A stretch of 64,000 nt of DNA from Dicaeum eximium. Taxonomy: Eukaryota; Chordata; Aves; Passeriformes; Dicaeidae. Location of the stretch: positions 107,523-171,522 of the forward strand of contig VWZP01010164.1 of the NCBI GenBank assembly GCA_013396995.1, written 5' to 3'. Below are positions 14,101 to 26,700 of this stretch, piece by piece. The notes beneath the pieces were generated by a model. The model was not told the DNA's origin. It made no database searches and worked only from the letters and a program-made list of their open reading frames with translations. The stretch's first letter is position 1, and every line of letters starts with the position of its first letter. Position numbers and translations under genes: made by a program.

Positions 14101-16960
14101 TCTGTAGGGGCACTATAGTTCTCTGCATACATAGGAATCCATGTATACTTGTACTTAATCAAATCACTTTTAGTAGTATGAGCTTGCAAGCATATAGTTA
14201 CTTTCTTTGGGCCCTTTTTTGATGTTAAGAATGCAATTTTACACAAACAGAAAAGCAGCAGAAATGGGACTTGCAACATACTGGAAACAGCAACTCTAAA
14301 ATTCATATAGTCTATTTGCCTTTAAAGAAAAGGAGAATTTAATATATAATTTAATGAATTAGATGGTTCACAAATTGAAAACATTCAGTTCCTCATATTG
14401 CCACAGCTGTAATGTCAACATTAGCTGTTAATGAACAAATATCCTTGTGTCATCATTATCTTGCCCAGTTTTCACTTCTCCATGAGCCAGCTTTAGGCTC
14501 AGTCCTGGAAGTGGTGCATGAGTCACTCTGCACTTTCCAGGGCTAGTTGCATTCATAAAACTGCAAATCTAAGTGTGGGATCTGAGTAGCCTGAACCAAA
14601 ATATGAGGTCTGTCCTCACTGGTGCAGGGAAAAAATTCAAGGAGGTCTTTGAATGTAGCTCCTGCCCTGCAGCAGTGTGGCAGCAAAAGTCCAACAGGAG
14701 GTATCCCATGTCCATTATCTTATCTGGCAGGGTCTGTGCTTCTCCAGCTCCCCAGCAGAGAGATTCTGACATGCACATACCATCCACAAAGCCCAGAAAA
14801 AGGGACAGGCCAAGGAGGAAGGTATGCTGAGAAGGTCTGGATGGGGACCCCAGAAACCAGAGAAACAGCAAAATTCTGAGCAAATTCTGGTCCCTCAAAA
14901 AAATTGGACAGCTTGAGAACAGGGAAACAATGTGCAACAAGTGAAAAAATAGAAAAAGTCCTCCTTGCCCCTACCCACTGCCTCCCCTCACCCCAATTAT
15001 AGCCAGTTTAATGATTTCACAATACTTTGTGGTATTGCAATATTTTCTTGGTGTTGCTTTTGAAAAGAATTCAAGTATATCACTCATCACAACTATGTAC
15101 TGATTTAGCAGAGAATCAACTCAGGGTCTCACTGAACTTCAATTTCCCCATACAGACAAGCCATGGGATCCCAGAATTTGTACCCTTTGTGGAATTAATT
15201 ATTTGAGAATTTAATGAAAATTTAAGGTTTAAAAGTTAAGACTTTTAAAGAGTTGAACAGCAGTAGAGAAGTGCAAATGTTTCTCTCAAAACTGTAGACT
15301 GGGAAGAAATAAGTAGAGGTAGTAAATGGAAGCACACACTACTCCTCATTCCCTTTTTCTCTTTAATTCTGACACGGGCTGGGGTAGCTGCAAAATTGCC
15401 ATTTAATGAAGGACCTTGCTCTTCTAACCTGACACCCAAGGAAGAAGCAGGCAGAGGTGGAAGAGATGGGCAGCTCCTGAGTCAGTTCCACTGTGTGAAT
15501 TTGAAATCTAGTTGGATAACACACTTCCATCTCTTACCCTTTATTATACTTCTGGACTTTTTGCTGTATATATAGAGTAGGAATCCTGTCAATTTCTGTT
15601 CCAAGGTCTCCATTTCAGATACATGCTCCTGTTTTCAGAGGCTGATGATTGGGTTCCAGGATGTTTTTGCTGTGCTGCACTGCACTTGGGTGTGCTTTTT
15701 TTCACCTCATGCAAGAAGGCAAGAAATGAACTGAAATATTTCAATACACTTTGAAACATGTTTTTGTGTTATCTTGCATATTCATGCTGTAAGTGTCAAC
15801 CAAAATGTGCATTATTTACAGAGCAGATACACTGAGATCCTTTAGCACAAACTGCAAGTGTACATCACCCTCACTAGGAAAAGTGATGCTGCCATCATGG
15901 TCCTCCTGTGGTGCCAACTAAGCTGACTAGTGCTAATTCTGGTAGAAATTTGGGGTGTACCTATTAGGAATGAGACTGAGACCAGTCACAGTGCTTGCCA
16001 TACAGACCACACAGCTGACAGCAGCAGTGACAGGCAGCTTTCAAGAAGGATCTTTGGCCAGTCTGAGTCTGTGCTGGCCCGGCACATCTGCAGTGTATCT
16101 CCAGCGAGCACCAAGAGCAGGTGTCTGATCCTGAACACGGTTCCCAGGCTGAGAGCTGCCCTAGACCAGACATCTATCAGCTGTTTTCACAGCAGCTGAA
16201 TCCAAGTTTACGCAGCTGTGCTCTATCAAAGCTGACCTTGAATGAATCTTCCTAGGGTGAAAAAAATCACTATTTTTCTATAAAGGCTACATTCATTTTC
16301 CCAGACAACAGGAAAAGGGTTCTCAAACAACAGAAAATAAAAAATCAAAAACATGGTCACGTAAAAAAATTGTTTCAAAACCTTTCTTTCTCCTGGTGAT
16401 CTTTGTTAGGAATAATACAGATAGCCTGTGACACGTGAGCAGCATGGAAACCGACATGGAAGATGTTTTCTAAGCACCACATAGACACTCTGAACAGTTT
16501 ATCCTCTCAGGATTCAAGTAGCAAGTAGCTGAATAACTTCTAAGAGCTAGTGCTGTCTTGTATTCAGATTTTGAATGTATTGTGAAACTTTGGGGCATAG
16601 AGAGGGTTGGAAAGAGGAGGTAAAAACATGGGATAGATGAAGACAGGGTATTATGGCACACAGATGCAAAGCTCTTTCAGAGCAGTACACAGTGAGGTGT
16701 GCATGGGCATTGGGGGAAGAGGCAGCACAGGATTAACAGGCTCAAAATGGGCGCTAATAAGGTCTGCTGTAGATGAAGTTTGTATCAGCAAAGTAACAGA
16801 GCCATTCCTAAAATGGGCTTCTAACAACCACTGGGAATATTAGTGTGCACTATCATTCCTTGTCAGCCCACATAATTAAAAGATGTTCCTTATGGCAGCT
16901 TTATCAATATTTATCAGACTCTAAGCTACCTTGCTATGAATTTTCAAATTCTGCTTATCA

Positions 16961-16985
16961 AATTTCTCCAAATTATGGAGAAATT
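16961..16985. repeat. Perfect 10-bp hairpin
   Basis: AATTTCTCCA (16961-16970) and TGGAGAAATT (16976-16985) are exact inverted repeats around the loop aatta. No role is inferred. Confidence 0.85.
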
Positions 16986-19900
16986 CTATCCTTGTAGAAG
17001 ATGGACATGCTTAAAAAACATTTGTCCTGTCACTAAAACAACATGTGCTCTGTGTGGGATACCTTTGCAGCAAACTCTTTGTGCCCTTCATCATTTCCTG
17101 TGCTCTGATTGACATGCCTGTTGGTTTTGTGAGATCTGGAGAACAGGGACTTCTTTTATTGATACTTGGTACTTGGCTAAGATGACCTGATCTAAGATGA
17201 TGGCTTAGTGTAAATCAGTGGAAGTCAAATTCTTATATACAAAATTTTTATATTTATTTAAATGTGGAATTTGAATTTTAAATATTATGGGTCCCATTTG
17301 AAAAGGGATTTTAAAAACCCAAAAAGTTATATAAAATCTGAATTTGCACATTTTCTAGCCCATAACCAAGACTAACCAGTTTGTACTGTCTAGATTTGGG
17401 GAATCTCAAAGCTGAAGTGGCACAGCCCTCCATTAATCTTGTGAAAGGGCAGCGCAACACAAGAAAAATTAATGTCTGCTGTATTTAAAAGAGTCCACAC
17501 ATAGCAAGCTCAGCAGGGGAGCACATTTCACCCTTGAGATCAACTCTGTCATGAAAGAAAGCACTTCCCAGAAACACAGTGCTGGAGAGGACCATAAGTC
17601 CAGGCCCATACAGTCACAGACAACAATGTAAAAGACTTCTTTAGTCCAGAAGGGCCCCCACAAACCACAAAATACTTCCCAACACCCTGTAACAAGCCTA
17701 CAACCTATGGTGCAAAACACCAAAAGCCACAAAAACTCCAGTGTGGCACAGGAAGAGGGAAGGAAAGCTCCAGCTCACCACCACCACCTTTGGCCTTGAG
17801 AAAAGCAAAGCCCTAGGGAGAGGAATATCTTTTGAATTTGTCTTTGGTAGTGCCTTTTTGATCTGACAACTGTTAGTCAAAAAAATTTCCAATTGTGCTG
17901 TAAAGTACACCCAAATAGTATATTGAATTCAGGAGAGACAACTACATAGTGATGAGTCCCTAAAACTATTTGCTTTCTCACTCAGTTTTGTTAACTGCTG
18001 CTCTGTTTGTTCCCAGAGAGGCTGTGTGTTAGTGAACATTAAATACCCAACAGTTTATACTGAAGTGTCCCTCCCTGTAAGCAGAAACTGAAAACAGTAT
18101 TCCTCAGCCTTCTTTGCCAGCTGCATTTGTGAAAAACAATCAGAAAAATGCATTCAAGACACAAACCTGTGATTTTCCTTTTTCTATTTTAAATCTCTCA
18201 GATTTGGAGTGAAGCCCAAATTTGGATTTTGCCCTCTCAAAATATCCTGTGAGCATCTACTTGGGTTGGTGGTTGGTTTGTTTTTGTGCTTTCTACAGGA
18301 TAAGTTATATTCATGGTTACATGTAACCTAACACATATTTTTACTGCATTTTCAAAAGAAAGGCCACAACAGCAACAAAAGTTTCATTCCAGAGAGATGT
18401 AGAGCCAGCTTGGACTTGGCAGGCAAATGTTGCTTTAAACATCCCTTGACAGACCTCCCAAAACATAATTAATATGGCATCAGAATATGCTGAAATGGGA
18501 ATTTTGGTTTGTTACAAAATTAGAGTGTATTATTTTCCCTTCATTGCAGTTTTGCTGTCTAGTGTATAGACTATTTTCTTCAAAAACTCAGAATCCTGCT
18601 GTTCTCAGTAGGAGTTGCATATTATGGCAGTGCTGTTGGAAGTCTTGCTTAGAATGACTGAAATGTTTTTGTAGGGTGTCAACTTCCAAGTCATCATTAA
18701 TGTTTACAGTCTCAATAAAGTCTGCATTGCTATAGTAACTCTTAAAGGAATATTCCTAAAATAAAACTAAAATAAAAGGAAGCCACATTTTTACCAAACA
18801 CTTGTAACATAGATATTGTTCTAGAAATATTTCAGTAATTTATATTTTAAACAAATGAGACCTAAGGAGAAAAAGGGCCTGTGGTATTAGCAAATCATTT
18901 TTATATACTGCCAAGTGATGGGATGTGACAGAACTTGGATAGATGCTCTCTCAAAAAATATTCCTTCTGTCTGCTCTGATTGAAGCAAGCATGAGAAAGA
19001 GTTTCAGGAAAGTGAGGATTTTCTTCTCAGCAATTTTTTTGTATGTGGAATTCTCTGGCTATTATTACAGAAAAATAAGGCTACCATGATTTCTCTATTT
19101 ACCTCCAGGCCAATTTATAGAAAACAAAGCTGTATTTTGAGTAATTAGTGCCATGCACTGTAGAGAGATCATTGACATGGTAGTTTATGCCCTATATTGT
19201 CGATCCCTCAGCATGAGCTAGAGTATATGCAGCAATCATTTTCCCAAAAAGAAGCAAATAATGTTTAACTCCCTACATTTTTATAGTTGGATTTATGTAA
19301 ATTAATTTATTCTGTGTGTCTCTAATACTTTACACTATCAAAATCCAAATTTTTTTCATAGAGCAGTAACCTAGTAATCTGCATTTATTAGGAAAATCCT
19401 GAATACATTTTGCAAACCATCTGTCTTCTGGTAATGACAGTGTTCTTATCTTGCAGACTGCTTGGAATGCTACAGCTGGGGAGAGGCAATAAGATTTGAA
19501 TGTTCTCAGGTGTTTCAAATCATAATCATCTTATGACATTGCAAATATTTCTTAACATTTTTTATATCGGTTATGGCAAAAGGAAGCACAAAGTCTAATT
19601 TGACTTGAAAAATATGAAACTCTGAAAAACAGCAAGAGAAAGCTTTTTAGAAGAAAAATTTTGCAAACAGGAAGTTTACAGGAATGAGCAAAGTCCAAGA
19701 AGTAAGAGTCATATCCTAACGCTGATCTTCCAAGTACCCTACAAACTTTATTTAGTTTGAAATTGCTAAATGGCTTTGCCCTAACTTTCCTGCTAATCTG
19801 AGTAAAGCAAAGACAAATTTATGTGGTCAGGGCCACAAACTAAGCATCAAAACTCCAAGACCTCTGTTATCTAAGATAAAAACATTTCGGATTAAACTGG

Positions 19901-22900
19901 AATCATAGTGTGTTAAAGCTCACTACCCCAAAGATAAGTCATAAGAGACCAGTTCAGGCTTTCAACAGCTAAAATAATTGTTTTTCTCTCAGAGGCAAAG
20001 CACCAAAAGCTGAGCCTTTGTTTTCTTGTATAGATTAGGAACATGTAATAGGAATTTGCATAATGATCCTCTGTGTCCTTTTCTGTTCACTAAAACCAAA
20101 AATATTAACCGTGGGTGAAATATGAACAATTTTAGATGGCAGTAAGGATGAGTTAGCCTGAACAAAATACTATTAGACAAACTTTGCAAATTTAGGATAA
20201 ATTAAATGACCTATAGAATGGAAGGAATGGGTAGATTTAGATGATCCCCAAATGTGTCCCTCTATTTGATTTGGAGATGTCTCAGCTCACAAACACTGGT
20301 TAAAAAACTCACACTTGATGAGCTGATGCCAGAGACTGACAAACTAAAAAAGAACAAAAAAGGAAGAGGCAGCAGTTTCACTGTATTCGTCATGATGTGC
20401 AATTCACAAGGTGGAAAAGGAAGATCCTAAAATAGGAGTTGACAATTAGACAGTAAGGCTACTAAGAAGAAGCTGTTCTAGAAAATTAGGATTAAGGACA
20501 ACTGGACAATGCTAGCTCTAGGTGTAGTTCCAGAAATTTAGAGAAAAAAGAACCAAGCAACAAGCGAAGGCAATATGTACTGCCTTATGTGAAAAATGCA
20601 GGGGTAGCTCTAAGGGATGCTGAGAAACAAAGTGAGAAGAAAAGCTTAATGAAAAGTAAAAGGCACAAAGAGGATTGATTCTTCTCCATAGACAATGTAT
20701 CACATGACCAACATCTAAATGCCATAAATATCCTGTTAATTTTATAGAAGTTATCACCTCTGGTACCTTGAGGATGTTAAATGGGATTAAAAGTATAGAA
20801 GAACAAAATTTAGCCAGGGCACTGTTAGCAAACAAGTGAAAGCCTTTGCTCAGGCAGGTTAATTTCTGTACTTTTATAGGAGATCTTGAGCTCTAATTCT
20901 GTTTTGAATGTGAAGTTACTCTGTAGCATAAAGTACCCCTCTGAGCTCCACTCTATTTAACCTCAGTTAATAAAAGCAATTTACTTGCAAAGTGGTTTGT
21001 GAATACTTAATAGAAAGGATATGTTCTATGTTGAAAGGTTCACTAAAAATATATTTCACTGTGTTACATATTTCTGACTTAGAGGAACAAGGTACATGGA
21101 CCAAAAGAAAGAAGATAAGCGGATAAAAAACCTTTTAAAATCATATCTGTCCAAAGGCCTGCACTGCATATTTTCATCCAAAACTGTTTTTGAAAGTATT
21201 TATGCTACCTTTTGGGTATTCTTACAGAAATATGCCAGGGCTGGCCTCAGAGCAGTGTGCTCCTCGAGGATGCACTGACTGAATCAGGGTGAAATAACCT
21301 ACATGGTAAACACCATTTGAGGAAGATTTCTGAAAGTACATGAACGCAGAAAGGCTGTAACCAAAGTAGCTTCTGTATAACCAACAGAAGAAAGAACCAT
21401 ATGTGTTTCTTCTTTTGAACGACTGATCCCAGCAGTGTTGTTTCCTGGCCTTGACTATTTATGAGCTAAACACAAAAATAATGTCACAGTCTCATATAGA
21501 TTAAGCTGACACCTTTCAGGCACTAGTTTGTATTTATTTGGGCTCCTCAGTTCCTTACTCATTTACCTGGACAAATTCAAAGATGACGTTTAGTTCCTGG
21601 AATTTCAGATAAATTCATTTAATCTCAGGTTCCATTCTGCTCAATCTATGTACTTCATAACCACAGAGATAATCTTCAAAAATGAGACAGAATCCATATT
21701 GCCAAGGATGTCTACACCAAATTATGTTACATCAAATAAGATGTGGATTATATTACATTTTTGTAGATTTGCTTAGGTCTAAATTGTGTATAATGCCTAA
21801 TTTATGCAACTTTGCTTTACAAATCACAAGGGTTGAGGACAAGCTTTCACACTGACTCATATAGACAGGGAATCGGGCAGCACATCAAAGACTGGTTTCA
21901 ATTAACTGAAAGGAGTAAGACCAGGTTTGTAAGAGTGGTTTGTAAAACTATCTAGATGATTAAAAATCAAGGCATTTTAACAAGAATTTGCAAACACGGC
22001 AAAGAAAGTCAACTGTCAAACTCCATTTAACAGGTTAGGAATAATGAGCCAGATCCCAGAAGAGGCTCACATGTGTGGATGCTAAATATTATGGAGCCCA
22101 AAAGTCAAGCACCAGCTGTGGACTCAAAAAACAGAGCCAGAATATGTAATACACAAAAACAGAAGGAGCTGCGGCCAGCCAACAGGAAACGCTGCCAAGA
22201 AGAATGATCTGAAATTCTCCCGCTCTTCTGGACATAACACCTCTCCAGGGAAGGAGCATACCATGGCCCAGATCCCTTCCTGAAAGCAGGAATGTACATG
22301 CACATGTACTGTAAACCAGGCCATAGATTCAGGCCGTGTTTTGTCAAGAGGGAAAGGAGTCACCTCCCGCTATTTACAGAGTAGCCTCGCAGTCAGAGAA
22401 CATGGCTTAGGTATTGGCCTTTCTTGATCTTGGTGGCTGCCAAACAAAATACTCTGTTTATTTATCTAACCTGGGTCGGGGTAATGCACTCTTTCAAATG
22501 AGATAATATTGCCTACCAATGTATTTTCTGCTTGGACAAATTCATGGTCCTGAGGGAAAACATGGCTGCAGATGAGAGGATATAGAAAAAACTGCTGAAT
22601 GACTCAATGTGTCTCTTGTTTTGGAAGAGCTGGACGGCTGCAGCACTGGCAAGGCATATGCTTCTAATCCTAAAATTCACCATCTCCTCCTGAAGTGTTC
22701 CTGCCTGAGCACATCAGACAGTAAACCAGTGCTGGAAATTATCCACTCTCAGCCGCACATTACTAGGCATCAGCTGAGTGAGCTGTTAGCTTCACCTGTT
22801 AGCAAATACCACCGAAAGCAATCTAAAATAATTGGGTTTACCTCAGTGGCTAAGGCAGAGACTGAGAGTAGTTTTAGCCCATTTGAGTCTCAACAGCTCT

Positions 22901-23836
22901 TACACTTCTGCAACTCAATCACTTTTGAATTGCTGAACATATTGCCAATTTAAATCCCTGGCAGTTTGAGTCTGAGATTTGGGCCTCAAGTAGTAAACCT
23001 TCAACTAAATAATTATTCAAGTCTATCCTGATTCCAGGATAAAATATTTTCAATACAAGTTTTAGGTCTTTTGATGAACTAGCATTTGGGTAATGAGGTT
23101 ATCAATGTGCATTTCCTGGAGATACGCCTAGAGCTGTACTAAAATGAACTATAGATTGTAATTGCAGATTTTAAACCAGCAAGAATGCTTTTTGCTTCGG
23201 CTATTCTGTGGACTTTATCTTTAACTGAATTTATAAAAAGAAGTGGTCAGCAAGTCCAAGTCACATGAGAAACTTGGCTGAGAAGTCCAAAGGCTGAAGT
23301 ACAAATTCTTCCTTCATGTTTCCTTTGTCATACTTCACCTTTTCCAGTTGTCAGCAGTGAAGCTTCACTGAAAATGTACTTTCTAGGGCAGTTTTCCATT
23401 AATTTTTTACTCACATATTCCAAAGTGAGAATGCTCTAGGGATAACATAAGCATCTGAACAACTACTTCATTCCTGTCAGCCTTTTTTTAACGGCAAGAC
23501 ACAAGTTTGCAATTTCTCTTACACTCAGTCATTTATTGTGTGTCTGCAACGTCTGTAGCAGTGCAGGGAAGTGTATGGGAGCAGACAGTTTACCTTATGG
23601 CAAATTCCAAGGAAGTATTTAAAGTTCAAATGAAATTCCAGCATTCAAAGTGGGAGGTTTAAGGGAAAAAAAGTCCCAGGTCTGTCAGTGAAAAGTTTAA
23701 TTACGGACAAGATGACACACACATAGTAAAGCACACAAAGGCAGAAACTTCTCCGTGGAAGCACATTCCAATAAAATCTTAAAAGATTACTTCAATAATA
23801 AACCATGCATTCCTGAGCAAGCCATCGCAAGATTAG

Positions 23837-24197
23837 CTACCAGATTGCTTTGCTGCAAGCAGATTTTTCACAAACTGTTATTGATACCACTTTCGAGGCA
23901 TTCATGAAAGTTGATGTCTTCCAAAGGTCTCTGCACTTCCATGGGGTTTTTTGTGCTGCTGCCACAGTTTCCACCCAGACTGGAATCCTGGTGATCCTAA
24001 TGACAGGCTGTGGTTTGGGTAGAGTTAACATCCGGAAAGCTATAGAAAAACTCACTGAGGTGAAGGGTTCCAGCTGCAACTTCATGATAATTTTAGACCT
24101 GCTGAAAAATGGCTTGTGTTTGGGAAGTGCTGAGGCTGATACTGTTCCATACAAAAAGCAGTTAACTTACACAAAAAAATCCTTATGTGGGGGCTGA
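23837..24197. other. Segment open on both strands
   Basis: A 115-codon frame on the + strand (23850-24197) overlaps a 105-codon frame on the - strand (23837-24154). Both begin with ATG. Neither product resembles a family I recognise. Base composition is closer to coding or conserved DNA than the flanks. It could be a conserved non-coding element, an old exon or chance. Confidence 0.15.
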
Positions 24198-24570
24198 GCC
24201 TATGCCAGCAGTAATAAAATCGGACACAAAAAAATGTAAGAGAAAAGTCATAATCTTGGGAAAGAGCACTCCCTCTCTACTCTAGGCTTTAAATGGTCAC
24301 TCCTAAAATGATAAAAGCCATTGTGCATTTGATTCTGGTTTTGCTGTAGAGAAATAGAAATAATTTTACTTTTCATAAAGTGTAAAACATGTCTTCATGC
24401 AGTGCAGTATAGATGAAATAACTGAATTCCTGTGGGGCTTTCTGCCTGGCTTCCTCCTGCATTCAGATAGCAAGGCAATCCTATTACATATATTTAATGT
24501 AATAGTTCTGAATTTTAGCATTTAGCACAATAATGTGGGACATCAGGGGAGATGTTCTTAGCCAATTCAC

Positions 24571-24587
24571 AAAAAAAAAAAAAAAAA
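24571..24587. repeat. A17 homopolymer
   Basis: A run of 17 A residues followed by ccc. There is no target-site duplication or element body next to it, so it is not assigned to a retroelement tail. Confidence 0.85.
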
Positions 24588-25648
24588 CCCAACAAACAGT
24601 GCATTCCTTCGAGCCTTGAGATATTTTTTTATTTTCCAAGTAATTTTTCAAGTTAGTTATTAACCACTTTTCAGTTTTAAAAAAAGTTTTCCTGTGAGGC
24701 TGTTTGGGATGTTCCAAGTGCTGGTGCATACTGAAGGACCTCTTGCCATTTCTGTACAAGATGTAATTTTATTGCACCCCAAAAGGGCTCTTACACTGCT
24801 AAATTTTAGTAAATGAAAAGCCTTTTCCTCTATTCCAAATTCAATAACAAAAAGTATAAATCATATCTGTAATCAGTAGTGTGACTAGTTAAGGTATTTT
24901 GGTGAAATGTGCCTGGAGTTTGTTTGGGCAAAACACAGATGATAATCCTGCTTATGCCAGCTCTGGGCTGGCCTGTTTCATAGAAGTTGCTTTGTTACTG
25001 CACCATGTTTAAAGTAGGCACAATGTCAACCTTCATGTCAGGCAGCCTGTGTGACTCTCATAAAGGACGCTGAGCTAAGTAATATTCTCTAAAACACATA
25101 CTGCCCCAAGACCAAGAAGCTCCAGTCCTGCTGGTGGGTGTTTAGCACAAGTTGTTCAAAACAATCTGCAGTGCAGTGCCAGCTGTACAAAACCAACATT
25201 GTTAAACATGAATATAACTGTGACCCAAGGAATTCAGATCTAATCCTGCAAATACCGACGTCTGTGTAGCCAGCAACCTGTTTATTGTAGAAAAAACCCT
25301 CTTACTTCTGTAGCATGCTCTTCCTTCCCTGAATTAGCACTTCCCAAATGAAAGGCTGATACAGACAAGTGAGACACAGCTATCAGCTCCTGGTCACCTC
25401 AGGCACAGCTCTAGCTATGCATATGGCACGCATATCCACATAGCATGCTCTAGCTATTCATGAAAAATAATAATACCATGCTGTATCTAGAATAGTGTTG
25501 TATCTTTTAGTAGCTTCAGATGAGGAGGTTTGCCAAATGCATCCACCAGTTTTGAGCCTTGAACTTCCCGGTAGGAAAATAAGTTTGTGTTAAATATTAC
25601 CATCTTTTGAACACTTCAAAATAGATATCAAATGTATTTAACCAGAAG

Positions 25649-25685
25649 AAAAAAAAAAAAAAAAGTGTTACTTTTTTTTTTTTTT
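25649..25685. repeat. A16/T14 inverted repeat
   Basis: A run of 16 A (25649-25664), the spacer gtgttac, then 14 T (25672-25685). It can form an A:T hairpin and lies about 350 bp upstream of the CpG island. Confidence 0.85.
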
Positions 25686-25776
25686 AAATTGGGTGTTGGT
25701 GCAGACCCAAATGCACAGTTTTGAACAGAAATAAAAAATCCCCAAAAGTTAAGCTAGGTTTACAGCCTTGAAAAGA

Positions 25777-25821
25777 AAAAAAAAAAAAAATTTGCCAAAA
25801 GGACAAATTTTTTTTTTTTTT
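25777..25821. repeat. 18-bp A-tract/T-tract hairpin
   Basis: The left arm is A14 followed by TTTG (25777-25794) and the right arm is CAAA followed by T14 (25804-25821), with a 9-nt loop. The arms are perfect over 18 bp. It is the second such structure within 180 bp. Long A/T tracts commonly exclude nucleosomes, which would fit the edge of a promoter region. Confidence 0.85.
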
Positions 25822-26299
25822 AATCAGAGCTTCTTTCATACCAGTTGGAAAACAGCTATACTACTCTGGGGGGGAAAAAATTATAGGTGTTTGAATAAAG
25901 ATGAGTGGGAAGTACAAAAGTCAGGTCTCGATGTGACCCAGAAACTGATTGCACTGACCCAATATTTCGGTTCGGCTGGTCACAGATTTGGGGAGATGGA
26001 GGGTGAAGAGCGTGGTACAATCTGTGGGTGCCACAGGATTCCGTGACCCCGCAGGGTCCACCTGTGTGCCCGCCCTTCCCTTCCCTCCCCGCGTGTCCCC
26101 CCGTGAGAGGCTGTCGGGGCCTCAGCGTCTCCCGCCCCCGCAGCGGCGGCTCGCAAGGGGTTAAACTTGTGAGCACCGACACGTTGAGGGGGAGTAGCCA
26201 AGACCAAGCAGCAAAAACATCACAGCGCATTCCTGGGTAGTCGTCAGCTGCCAGCATCTGATTAAAACCATATCGCTCGCTGTGAGTGGCTAACTAATC

Positions 26300-26401
26300 T
26301 GAAGGCGAGAGTGCAACCGAATATTTAACCGGGGCCCCGGTCCCAGCCAGGCTACCGGCGGCGCTCATCGGATCATGCACGGAGCGGCACGGATCTAGCC
26401 C
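26300..26401 (+). other. DAB2: Candidate non-coding first exon of DAB2
   Basis: DAB2 in mammals starts with an untranslated exon. Within the CpG island, a GTAAGG donor begins at 26402 (preceded by GCCC), giving a plausible exon 1 end. A second donor-like GTGAGG occurs near 26542. The 5' limit given is a guess. RNA evidence would be needed to choose between the two. Confidence 0.25.
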
Positions 26402-26559
26402 GTAAGGAGCTTTGCGAGCTGGGCTCGGCTCTCGCACAGCCGGGGAGGGGGCGAAGGAGCTGTCACCGGGCGAAGGAGCTTTTCTTGCGGCGACGTGACA
26501 GCCGGTGCCTGCGGCGGGGCGCGGGGTACCCCTGAGGGGCGGGTGAGGCGCCGCAGGGG

Positions 26560-26620
26560 CTGGGGCTGCGTGAGCCCGGCCGGAGGTGCTGGGGCTGTCT
26601 GTGTGTGCCCGGCCGGAGGG
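26560..26620. repeat. Imperfect tandem repeat in CpG island
   Basis: The motif CCCGGCCGGAGG occurs twice about 40 bases apart, each linked to GGGGCTG and TGTGTGTG stretches that recur again near 26700. This is locally duplicated GC-rich sequence, and it directly precedes the undetermined base at 26621. Confidence 0.55.
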
Positions 26621-26677
26621 NTGAAATGGGAGTGGGCTCCTGGCCCTGCCAACAGCCCCCAGCACCCACCGTGGGCC

Positions 26678-26700
26678 GGGCTGGGGCTGGGGCTGGGGCT
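26678..26700 (+). repeat. GGGGCT hexamer repeat, G-quadruplex motif
   Basis: Tandem GGGGCT units give four consecutive G runs of 3-4 spaced by CT, which satisfies the usual G-quadruplex pattern on the + strand. A GT dinucleotide run follows. It lies within the CpG island, probably just downstream of transcription start. Confidence 0.8.

Larger units (their letters stand above)
1..25640. other. Gene-poor AT-rich DNA upstream of DAB2
   Basis: I find no exon chain, RNA gene or recognisable transposon in this stretch. Open frames are short and scattered on both strands with no family resemblance; the two most notable are entered separately (7745-8371 and 23837-24197). Otherwise it contains scattered homopolymer tracts and small perfect inverted repeats, listed below. 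In human, the DNA 5' of DAB2 is also a large gene-poor interval. Distal enhancers may be present but cannot be recognised from one sequence. Confidence 0.6.

Noticed and set aside
20518..20835. 105-codon - strand frame
   Set aside because: No recognisable domain; the opposite strand is simply purine-rich, which lowers stop frequency.
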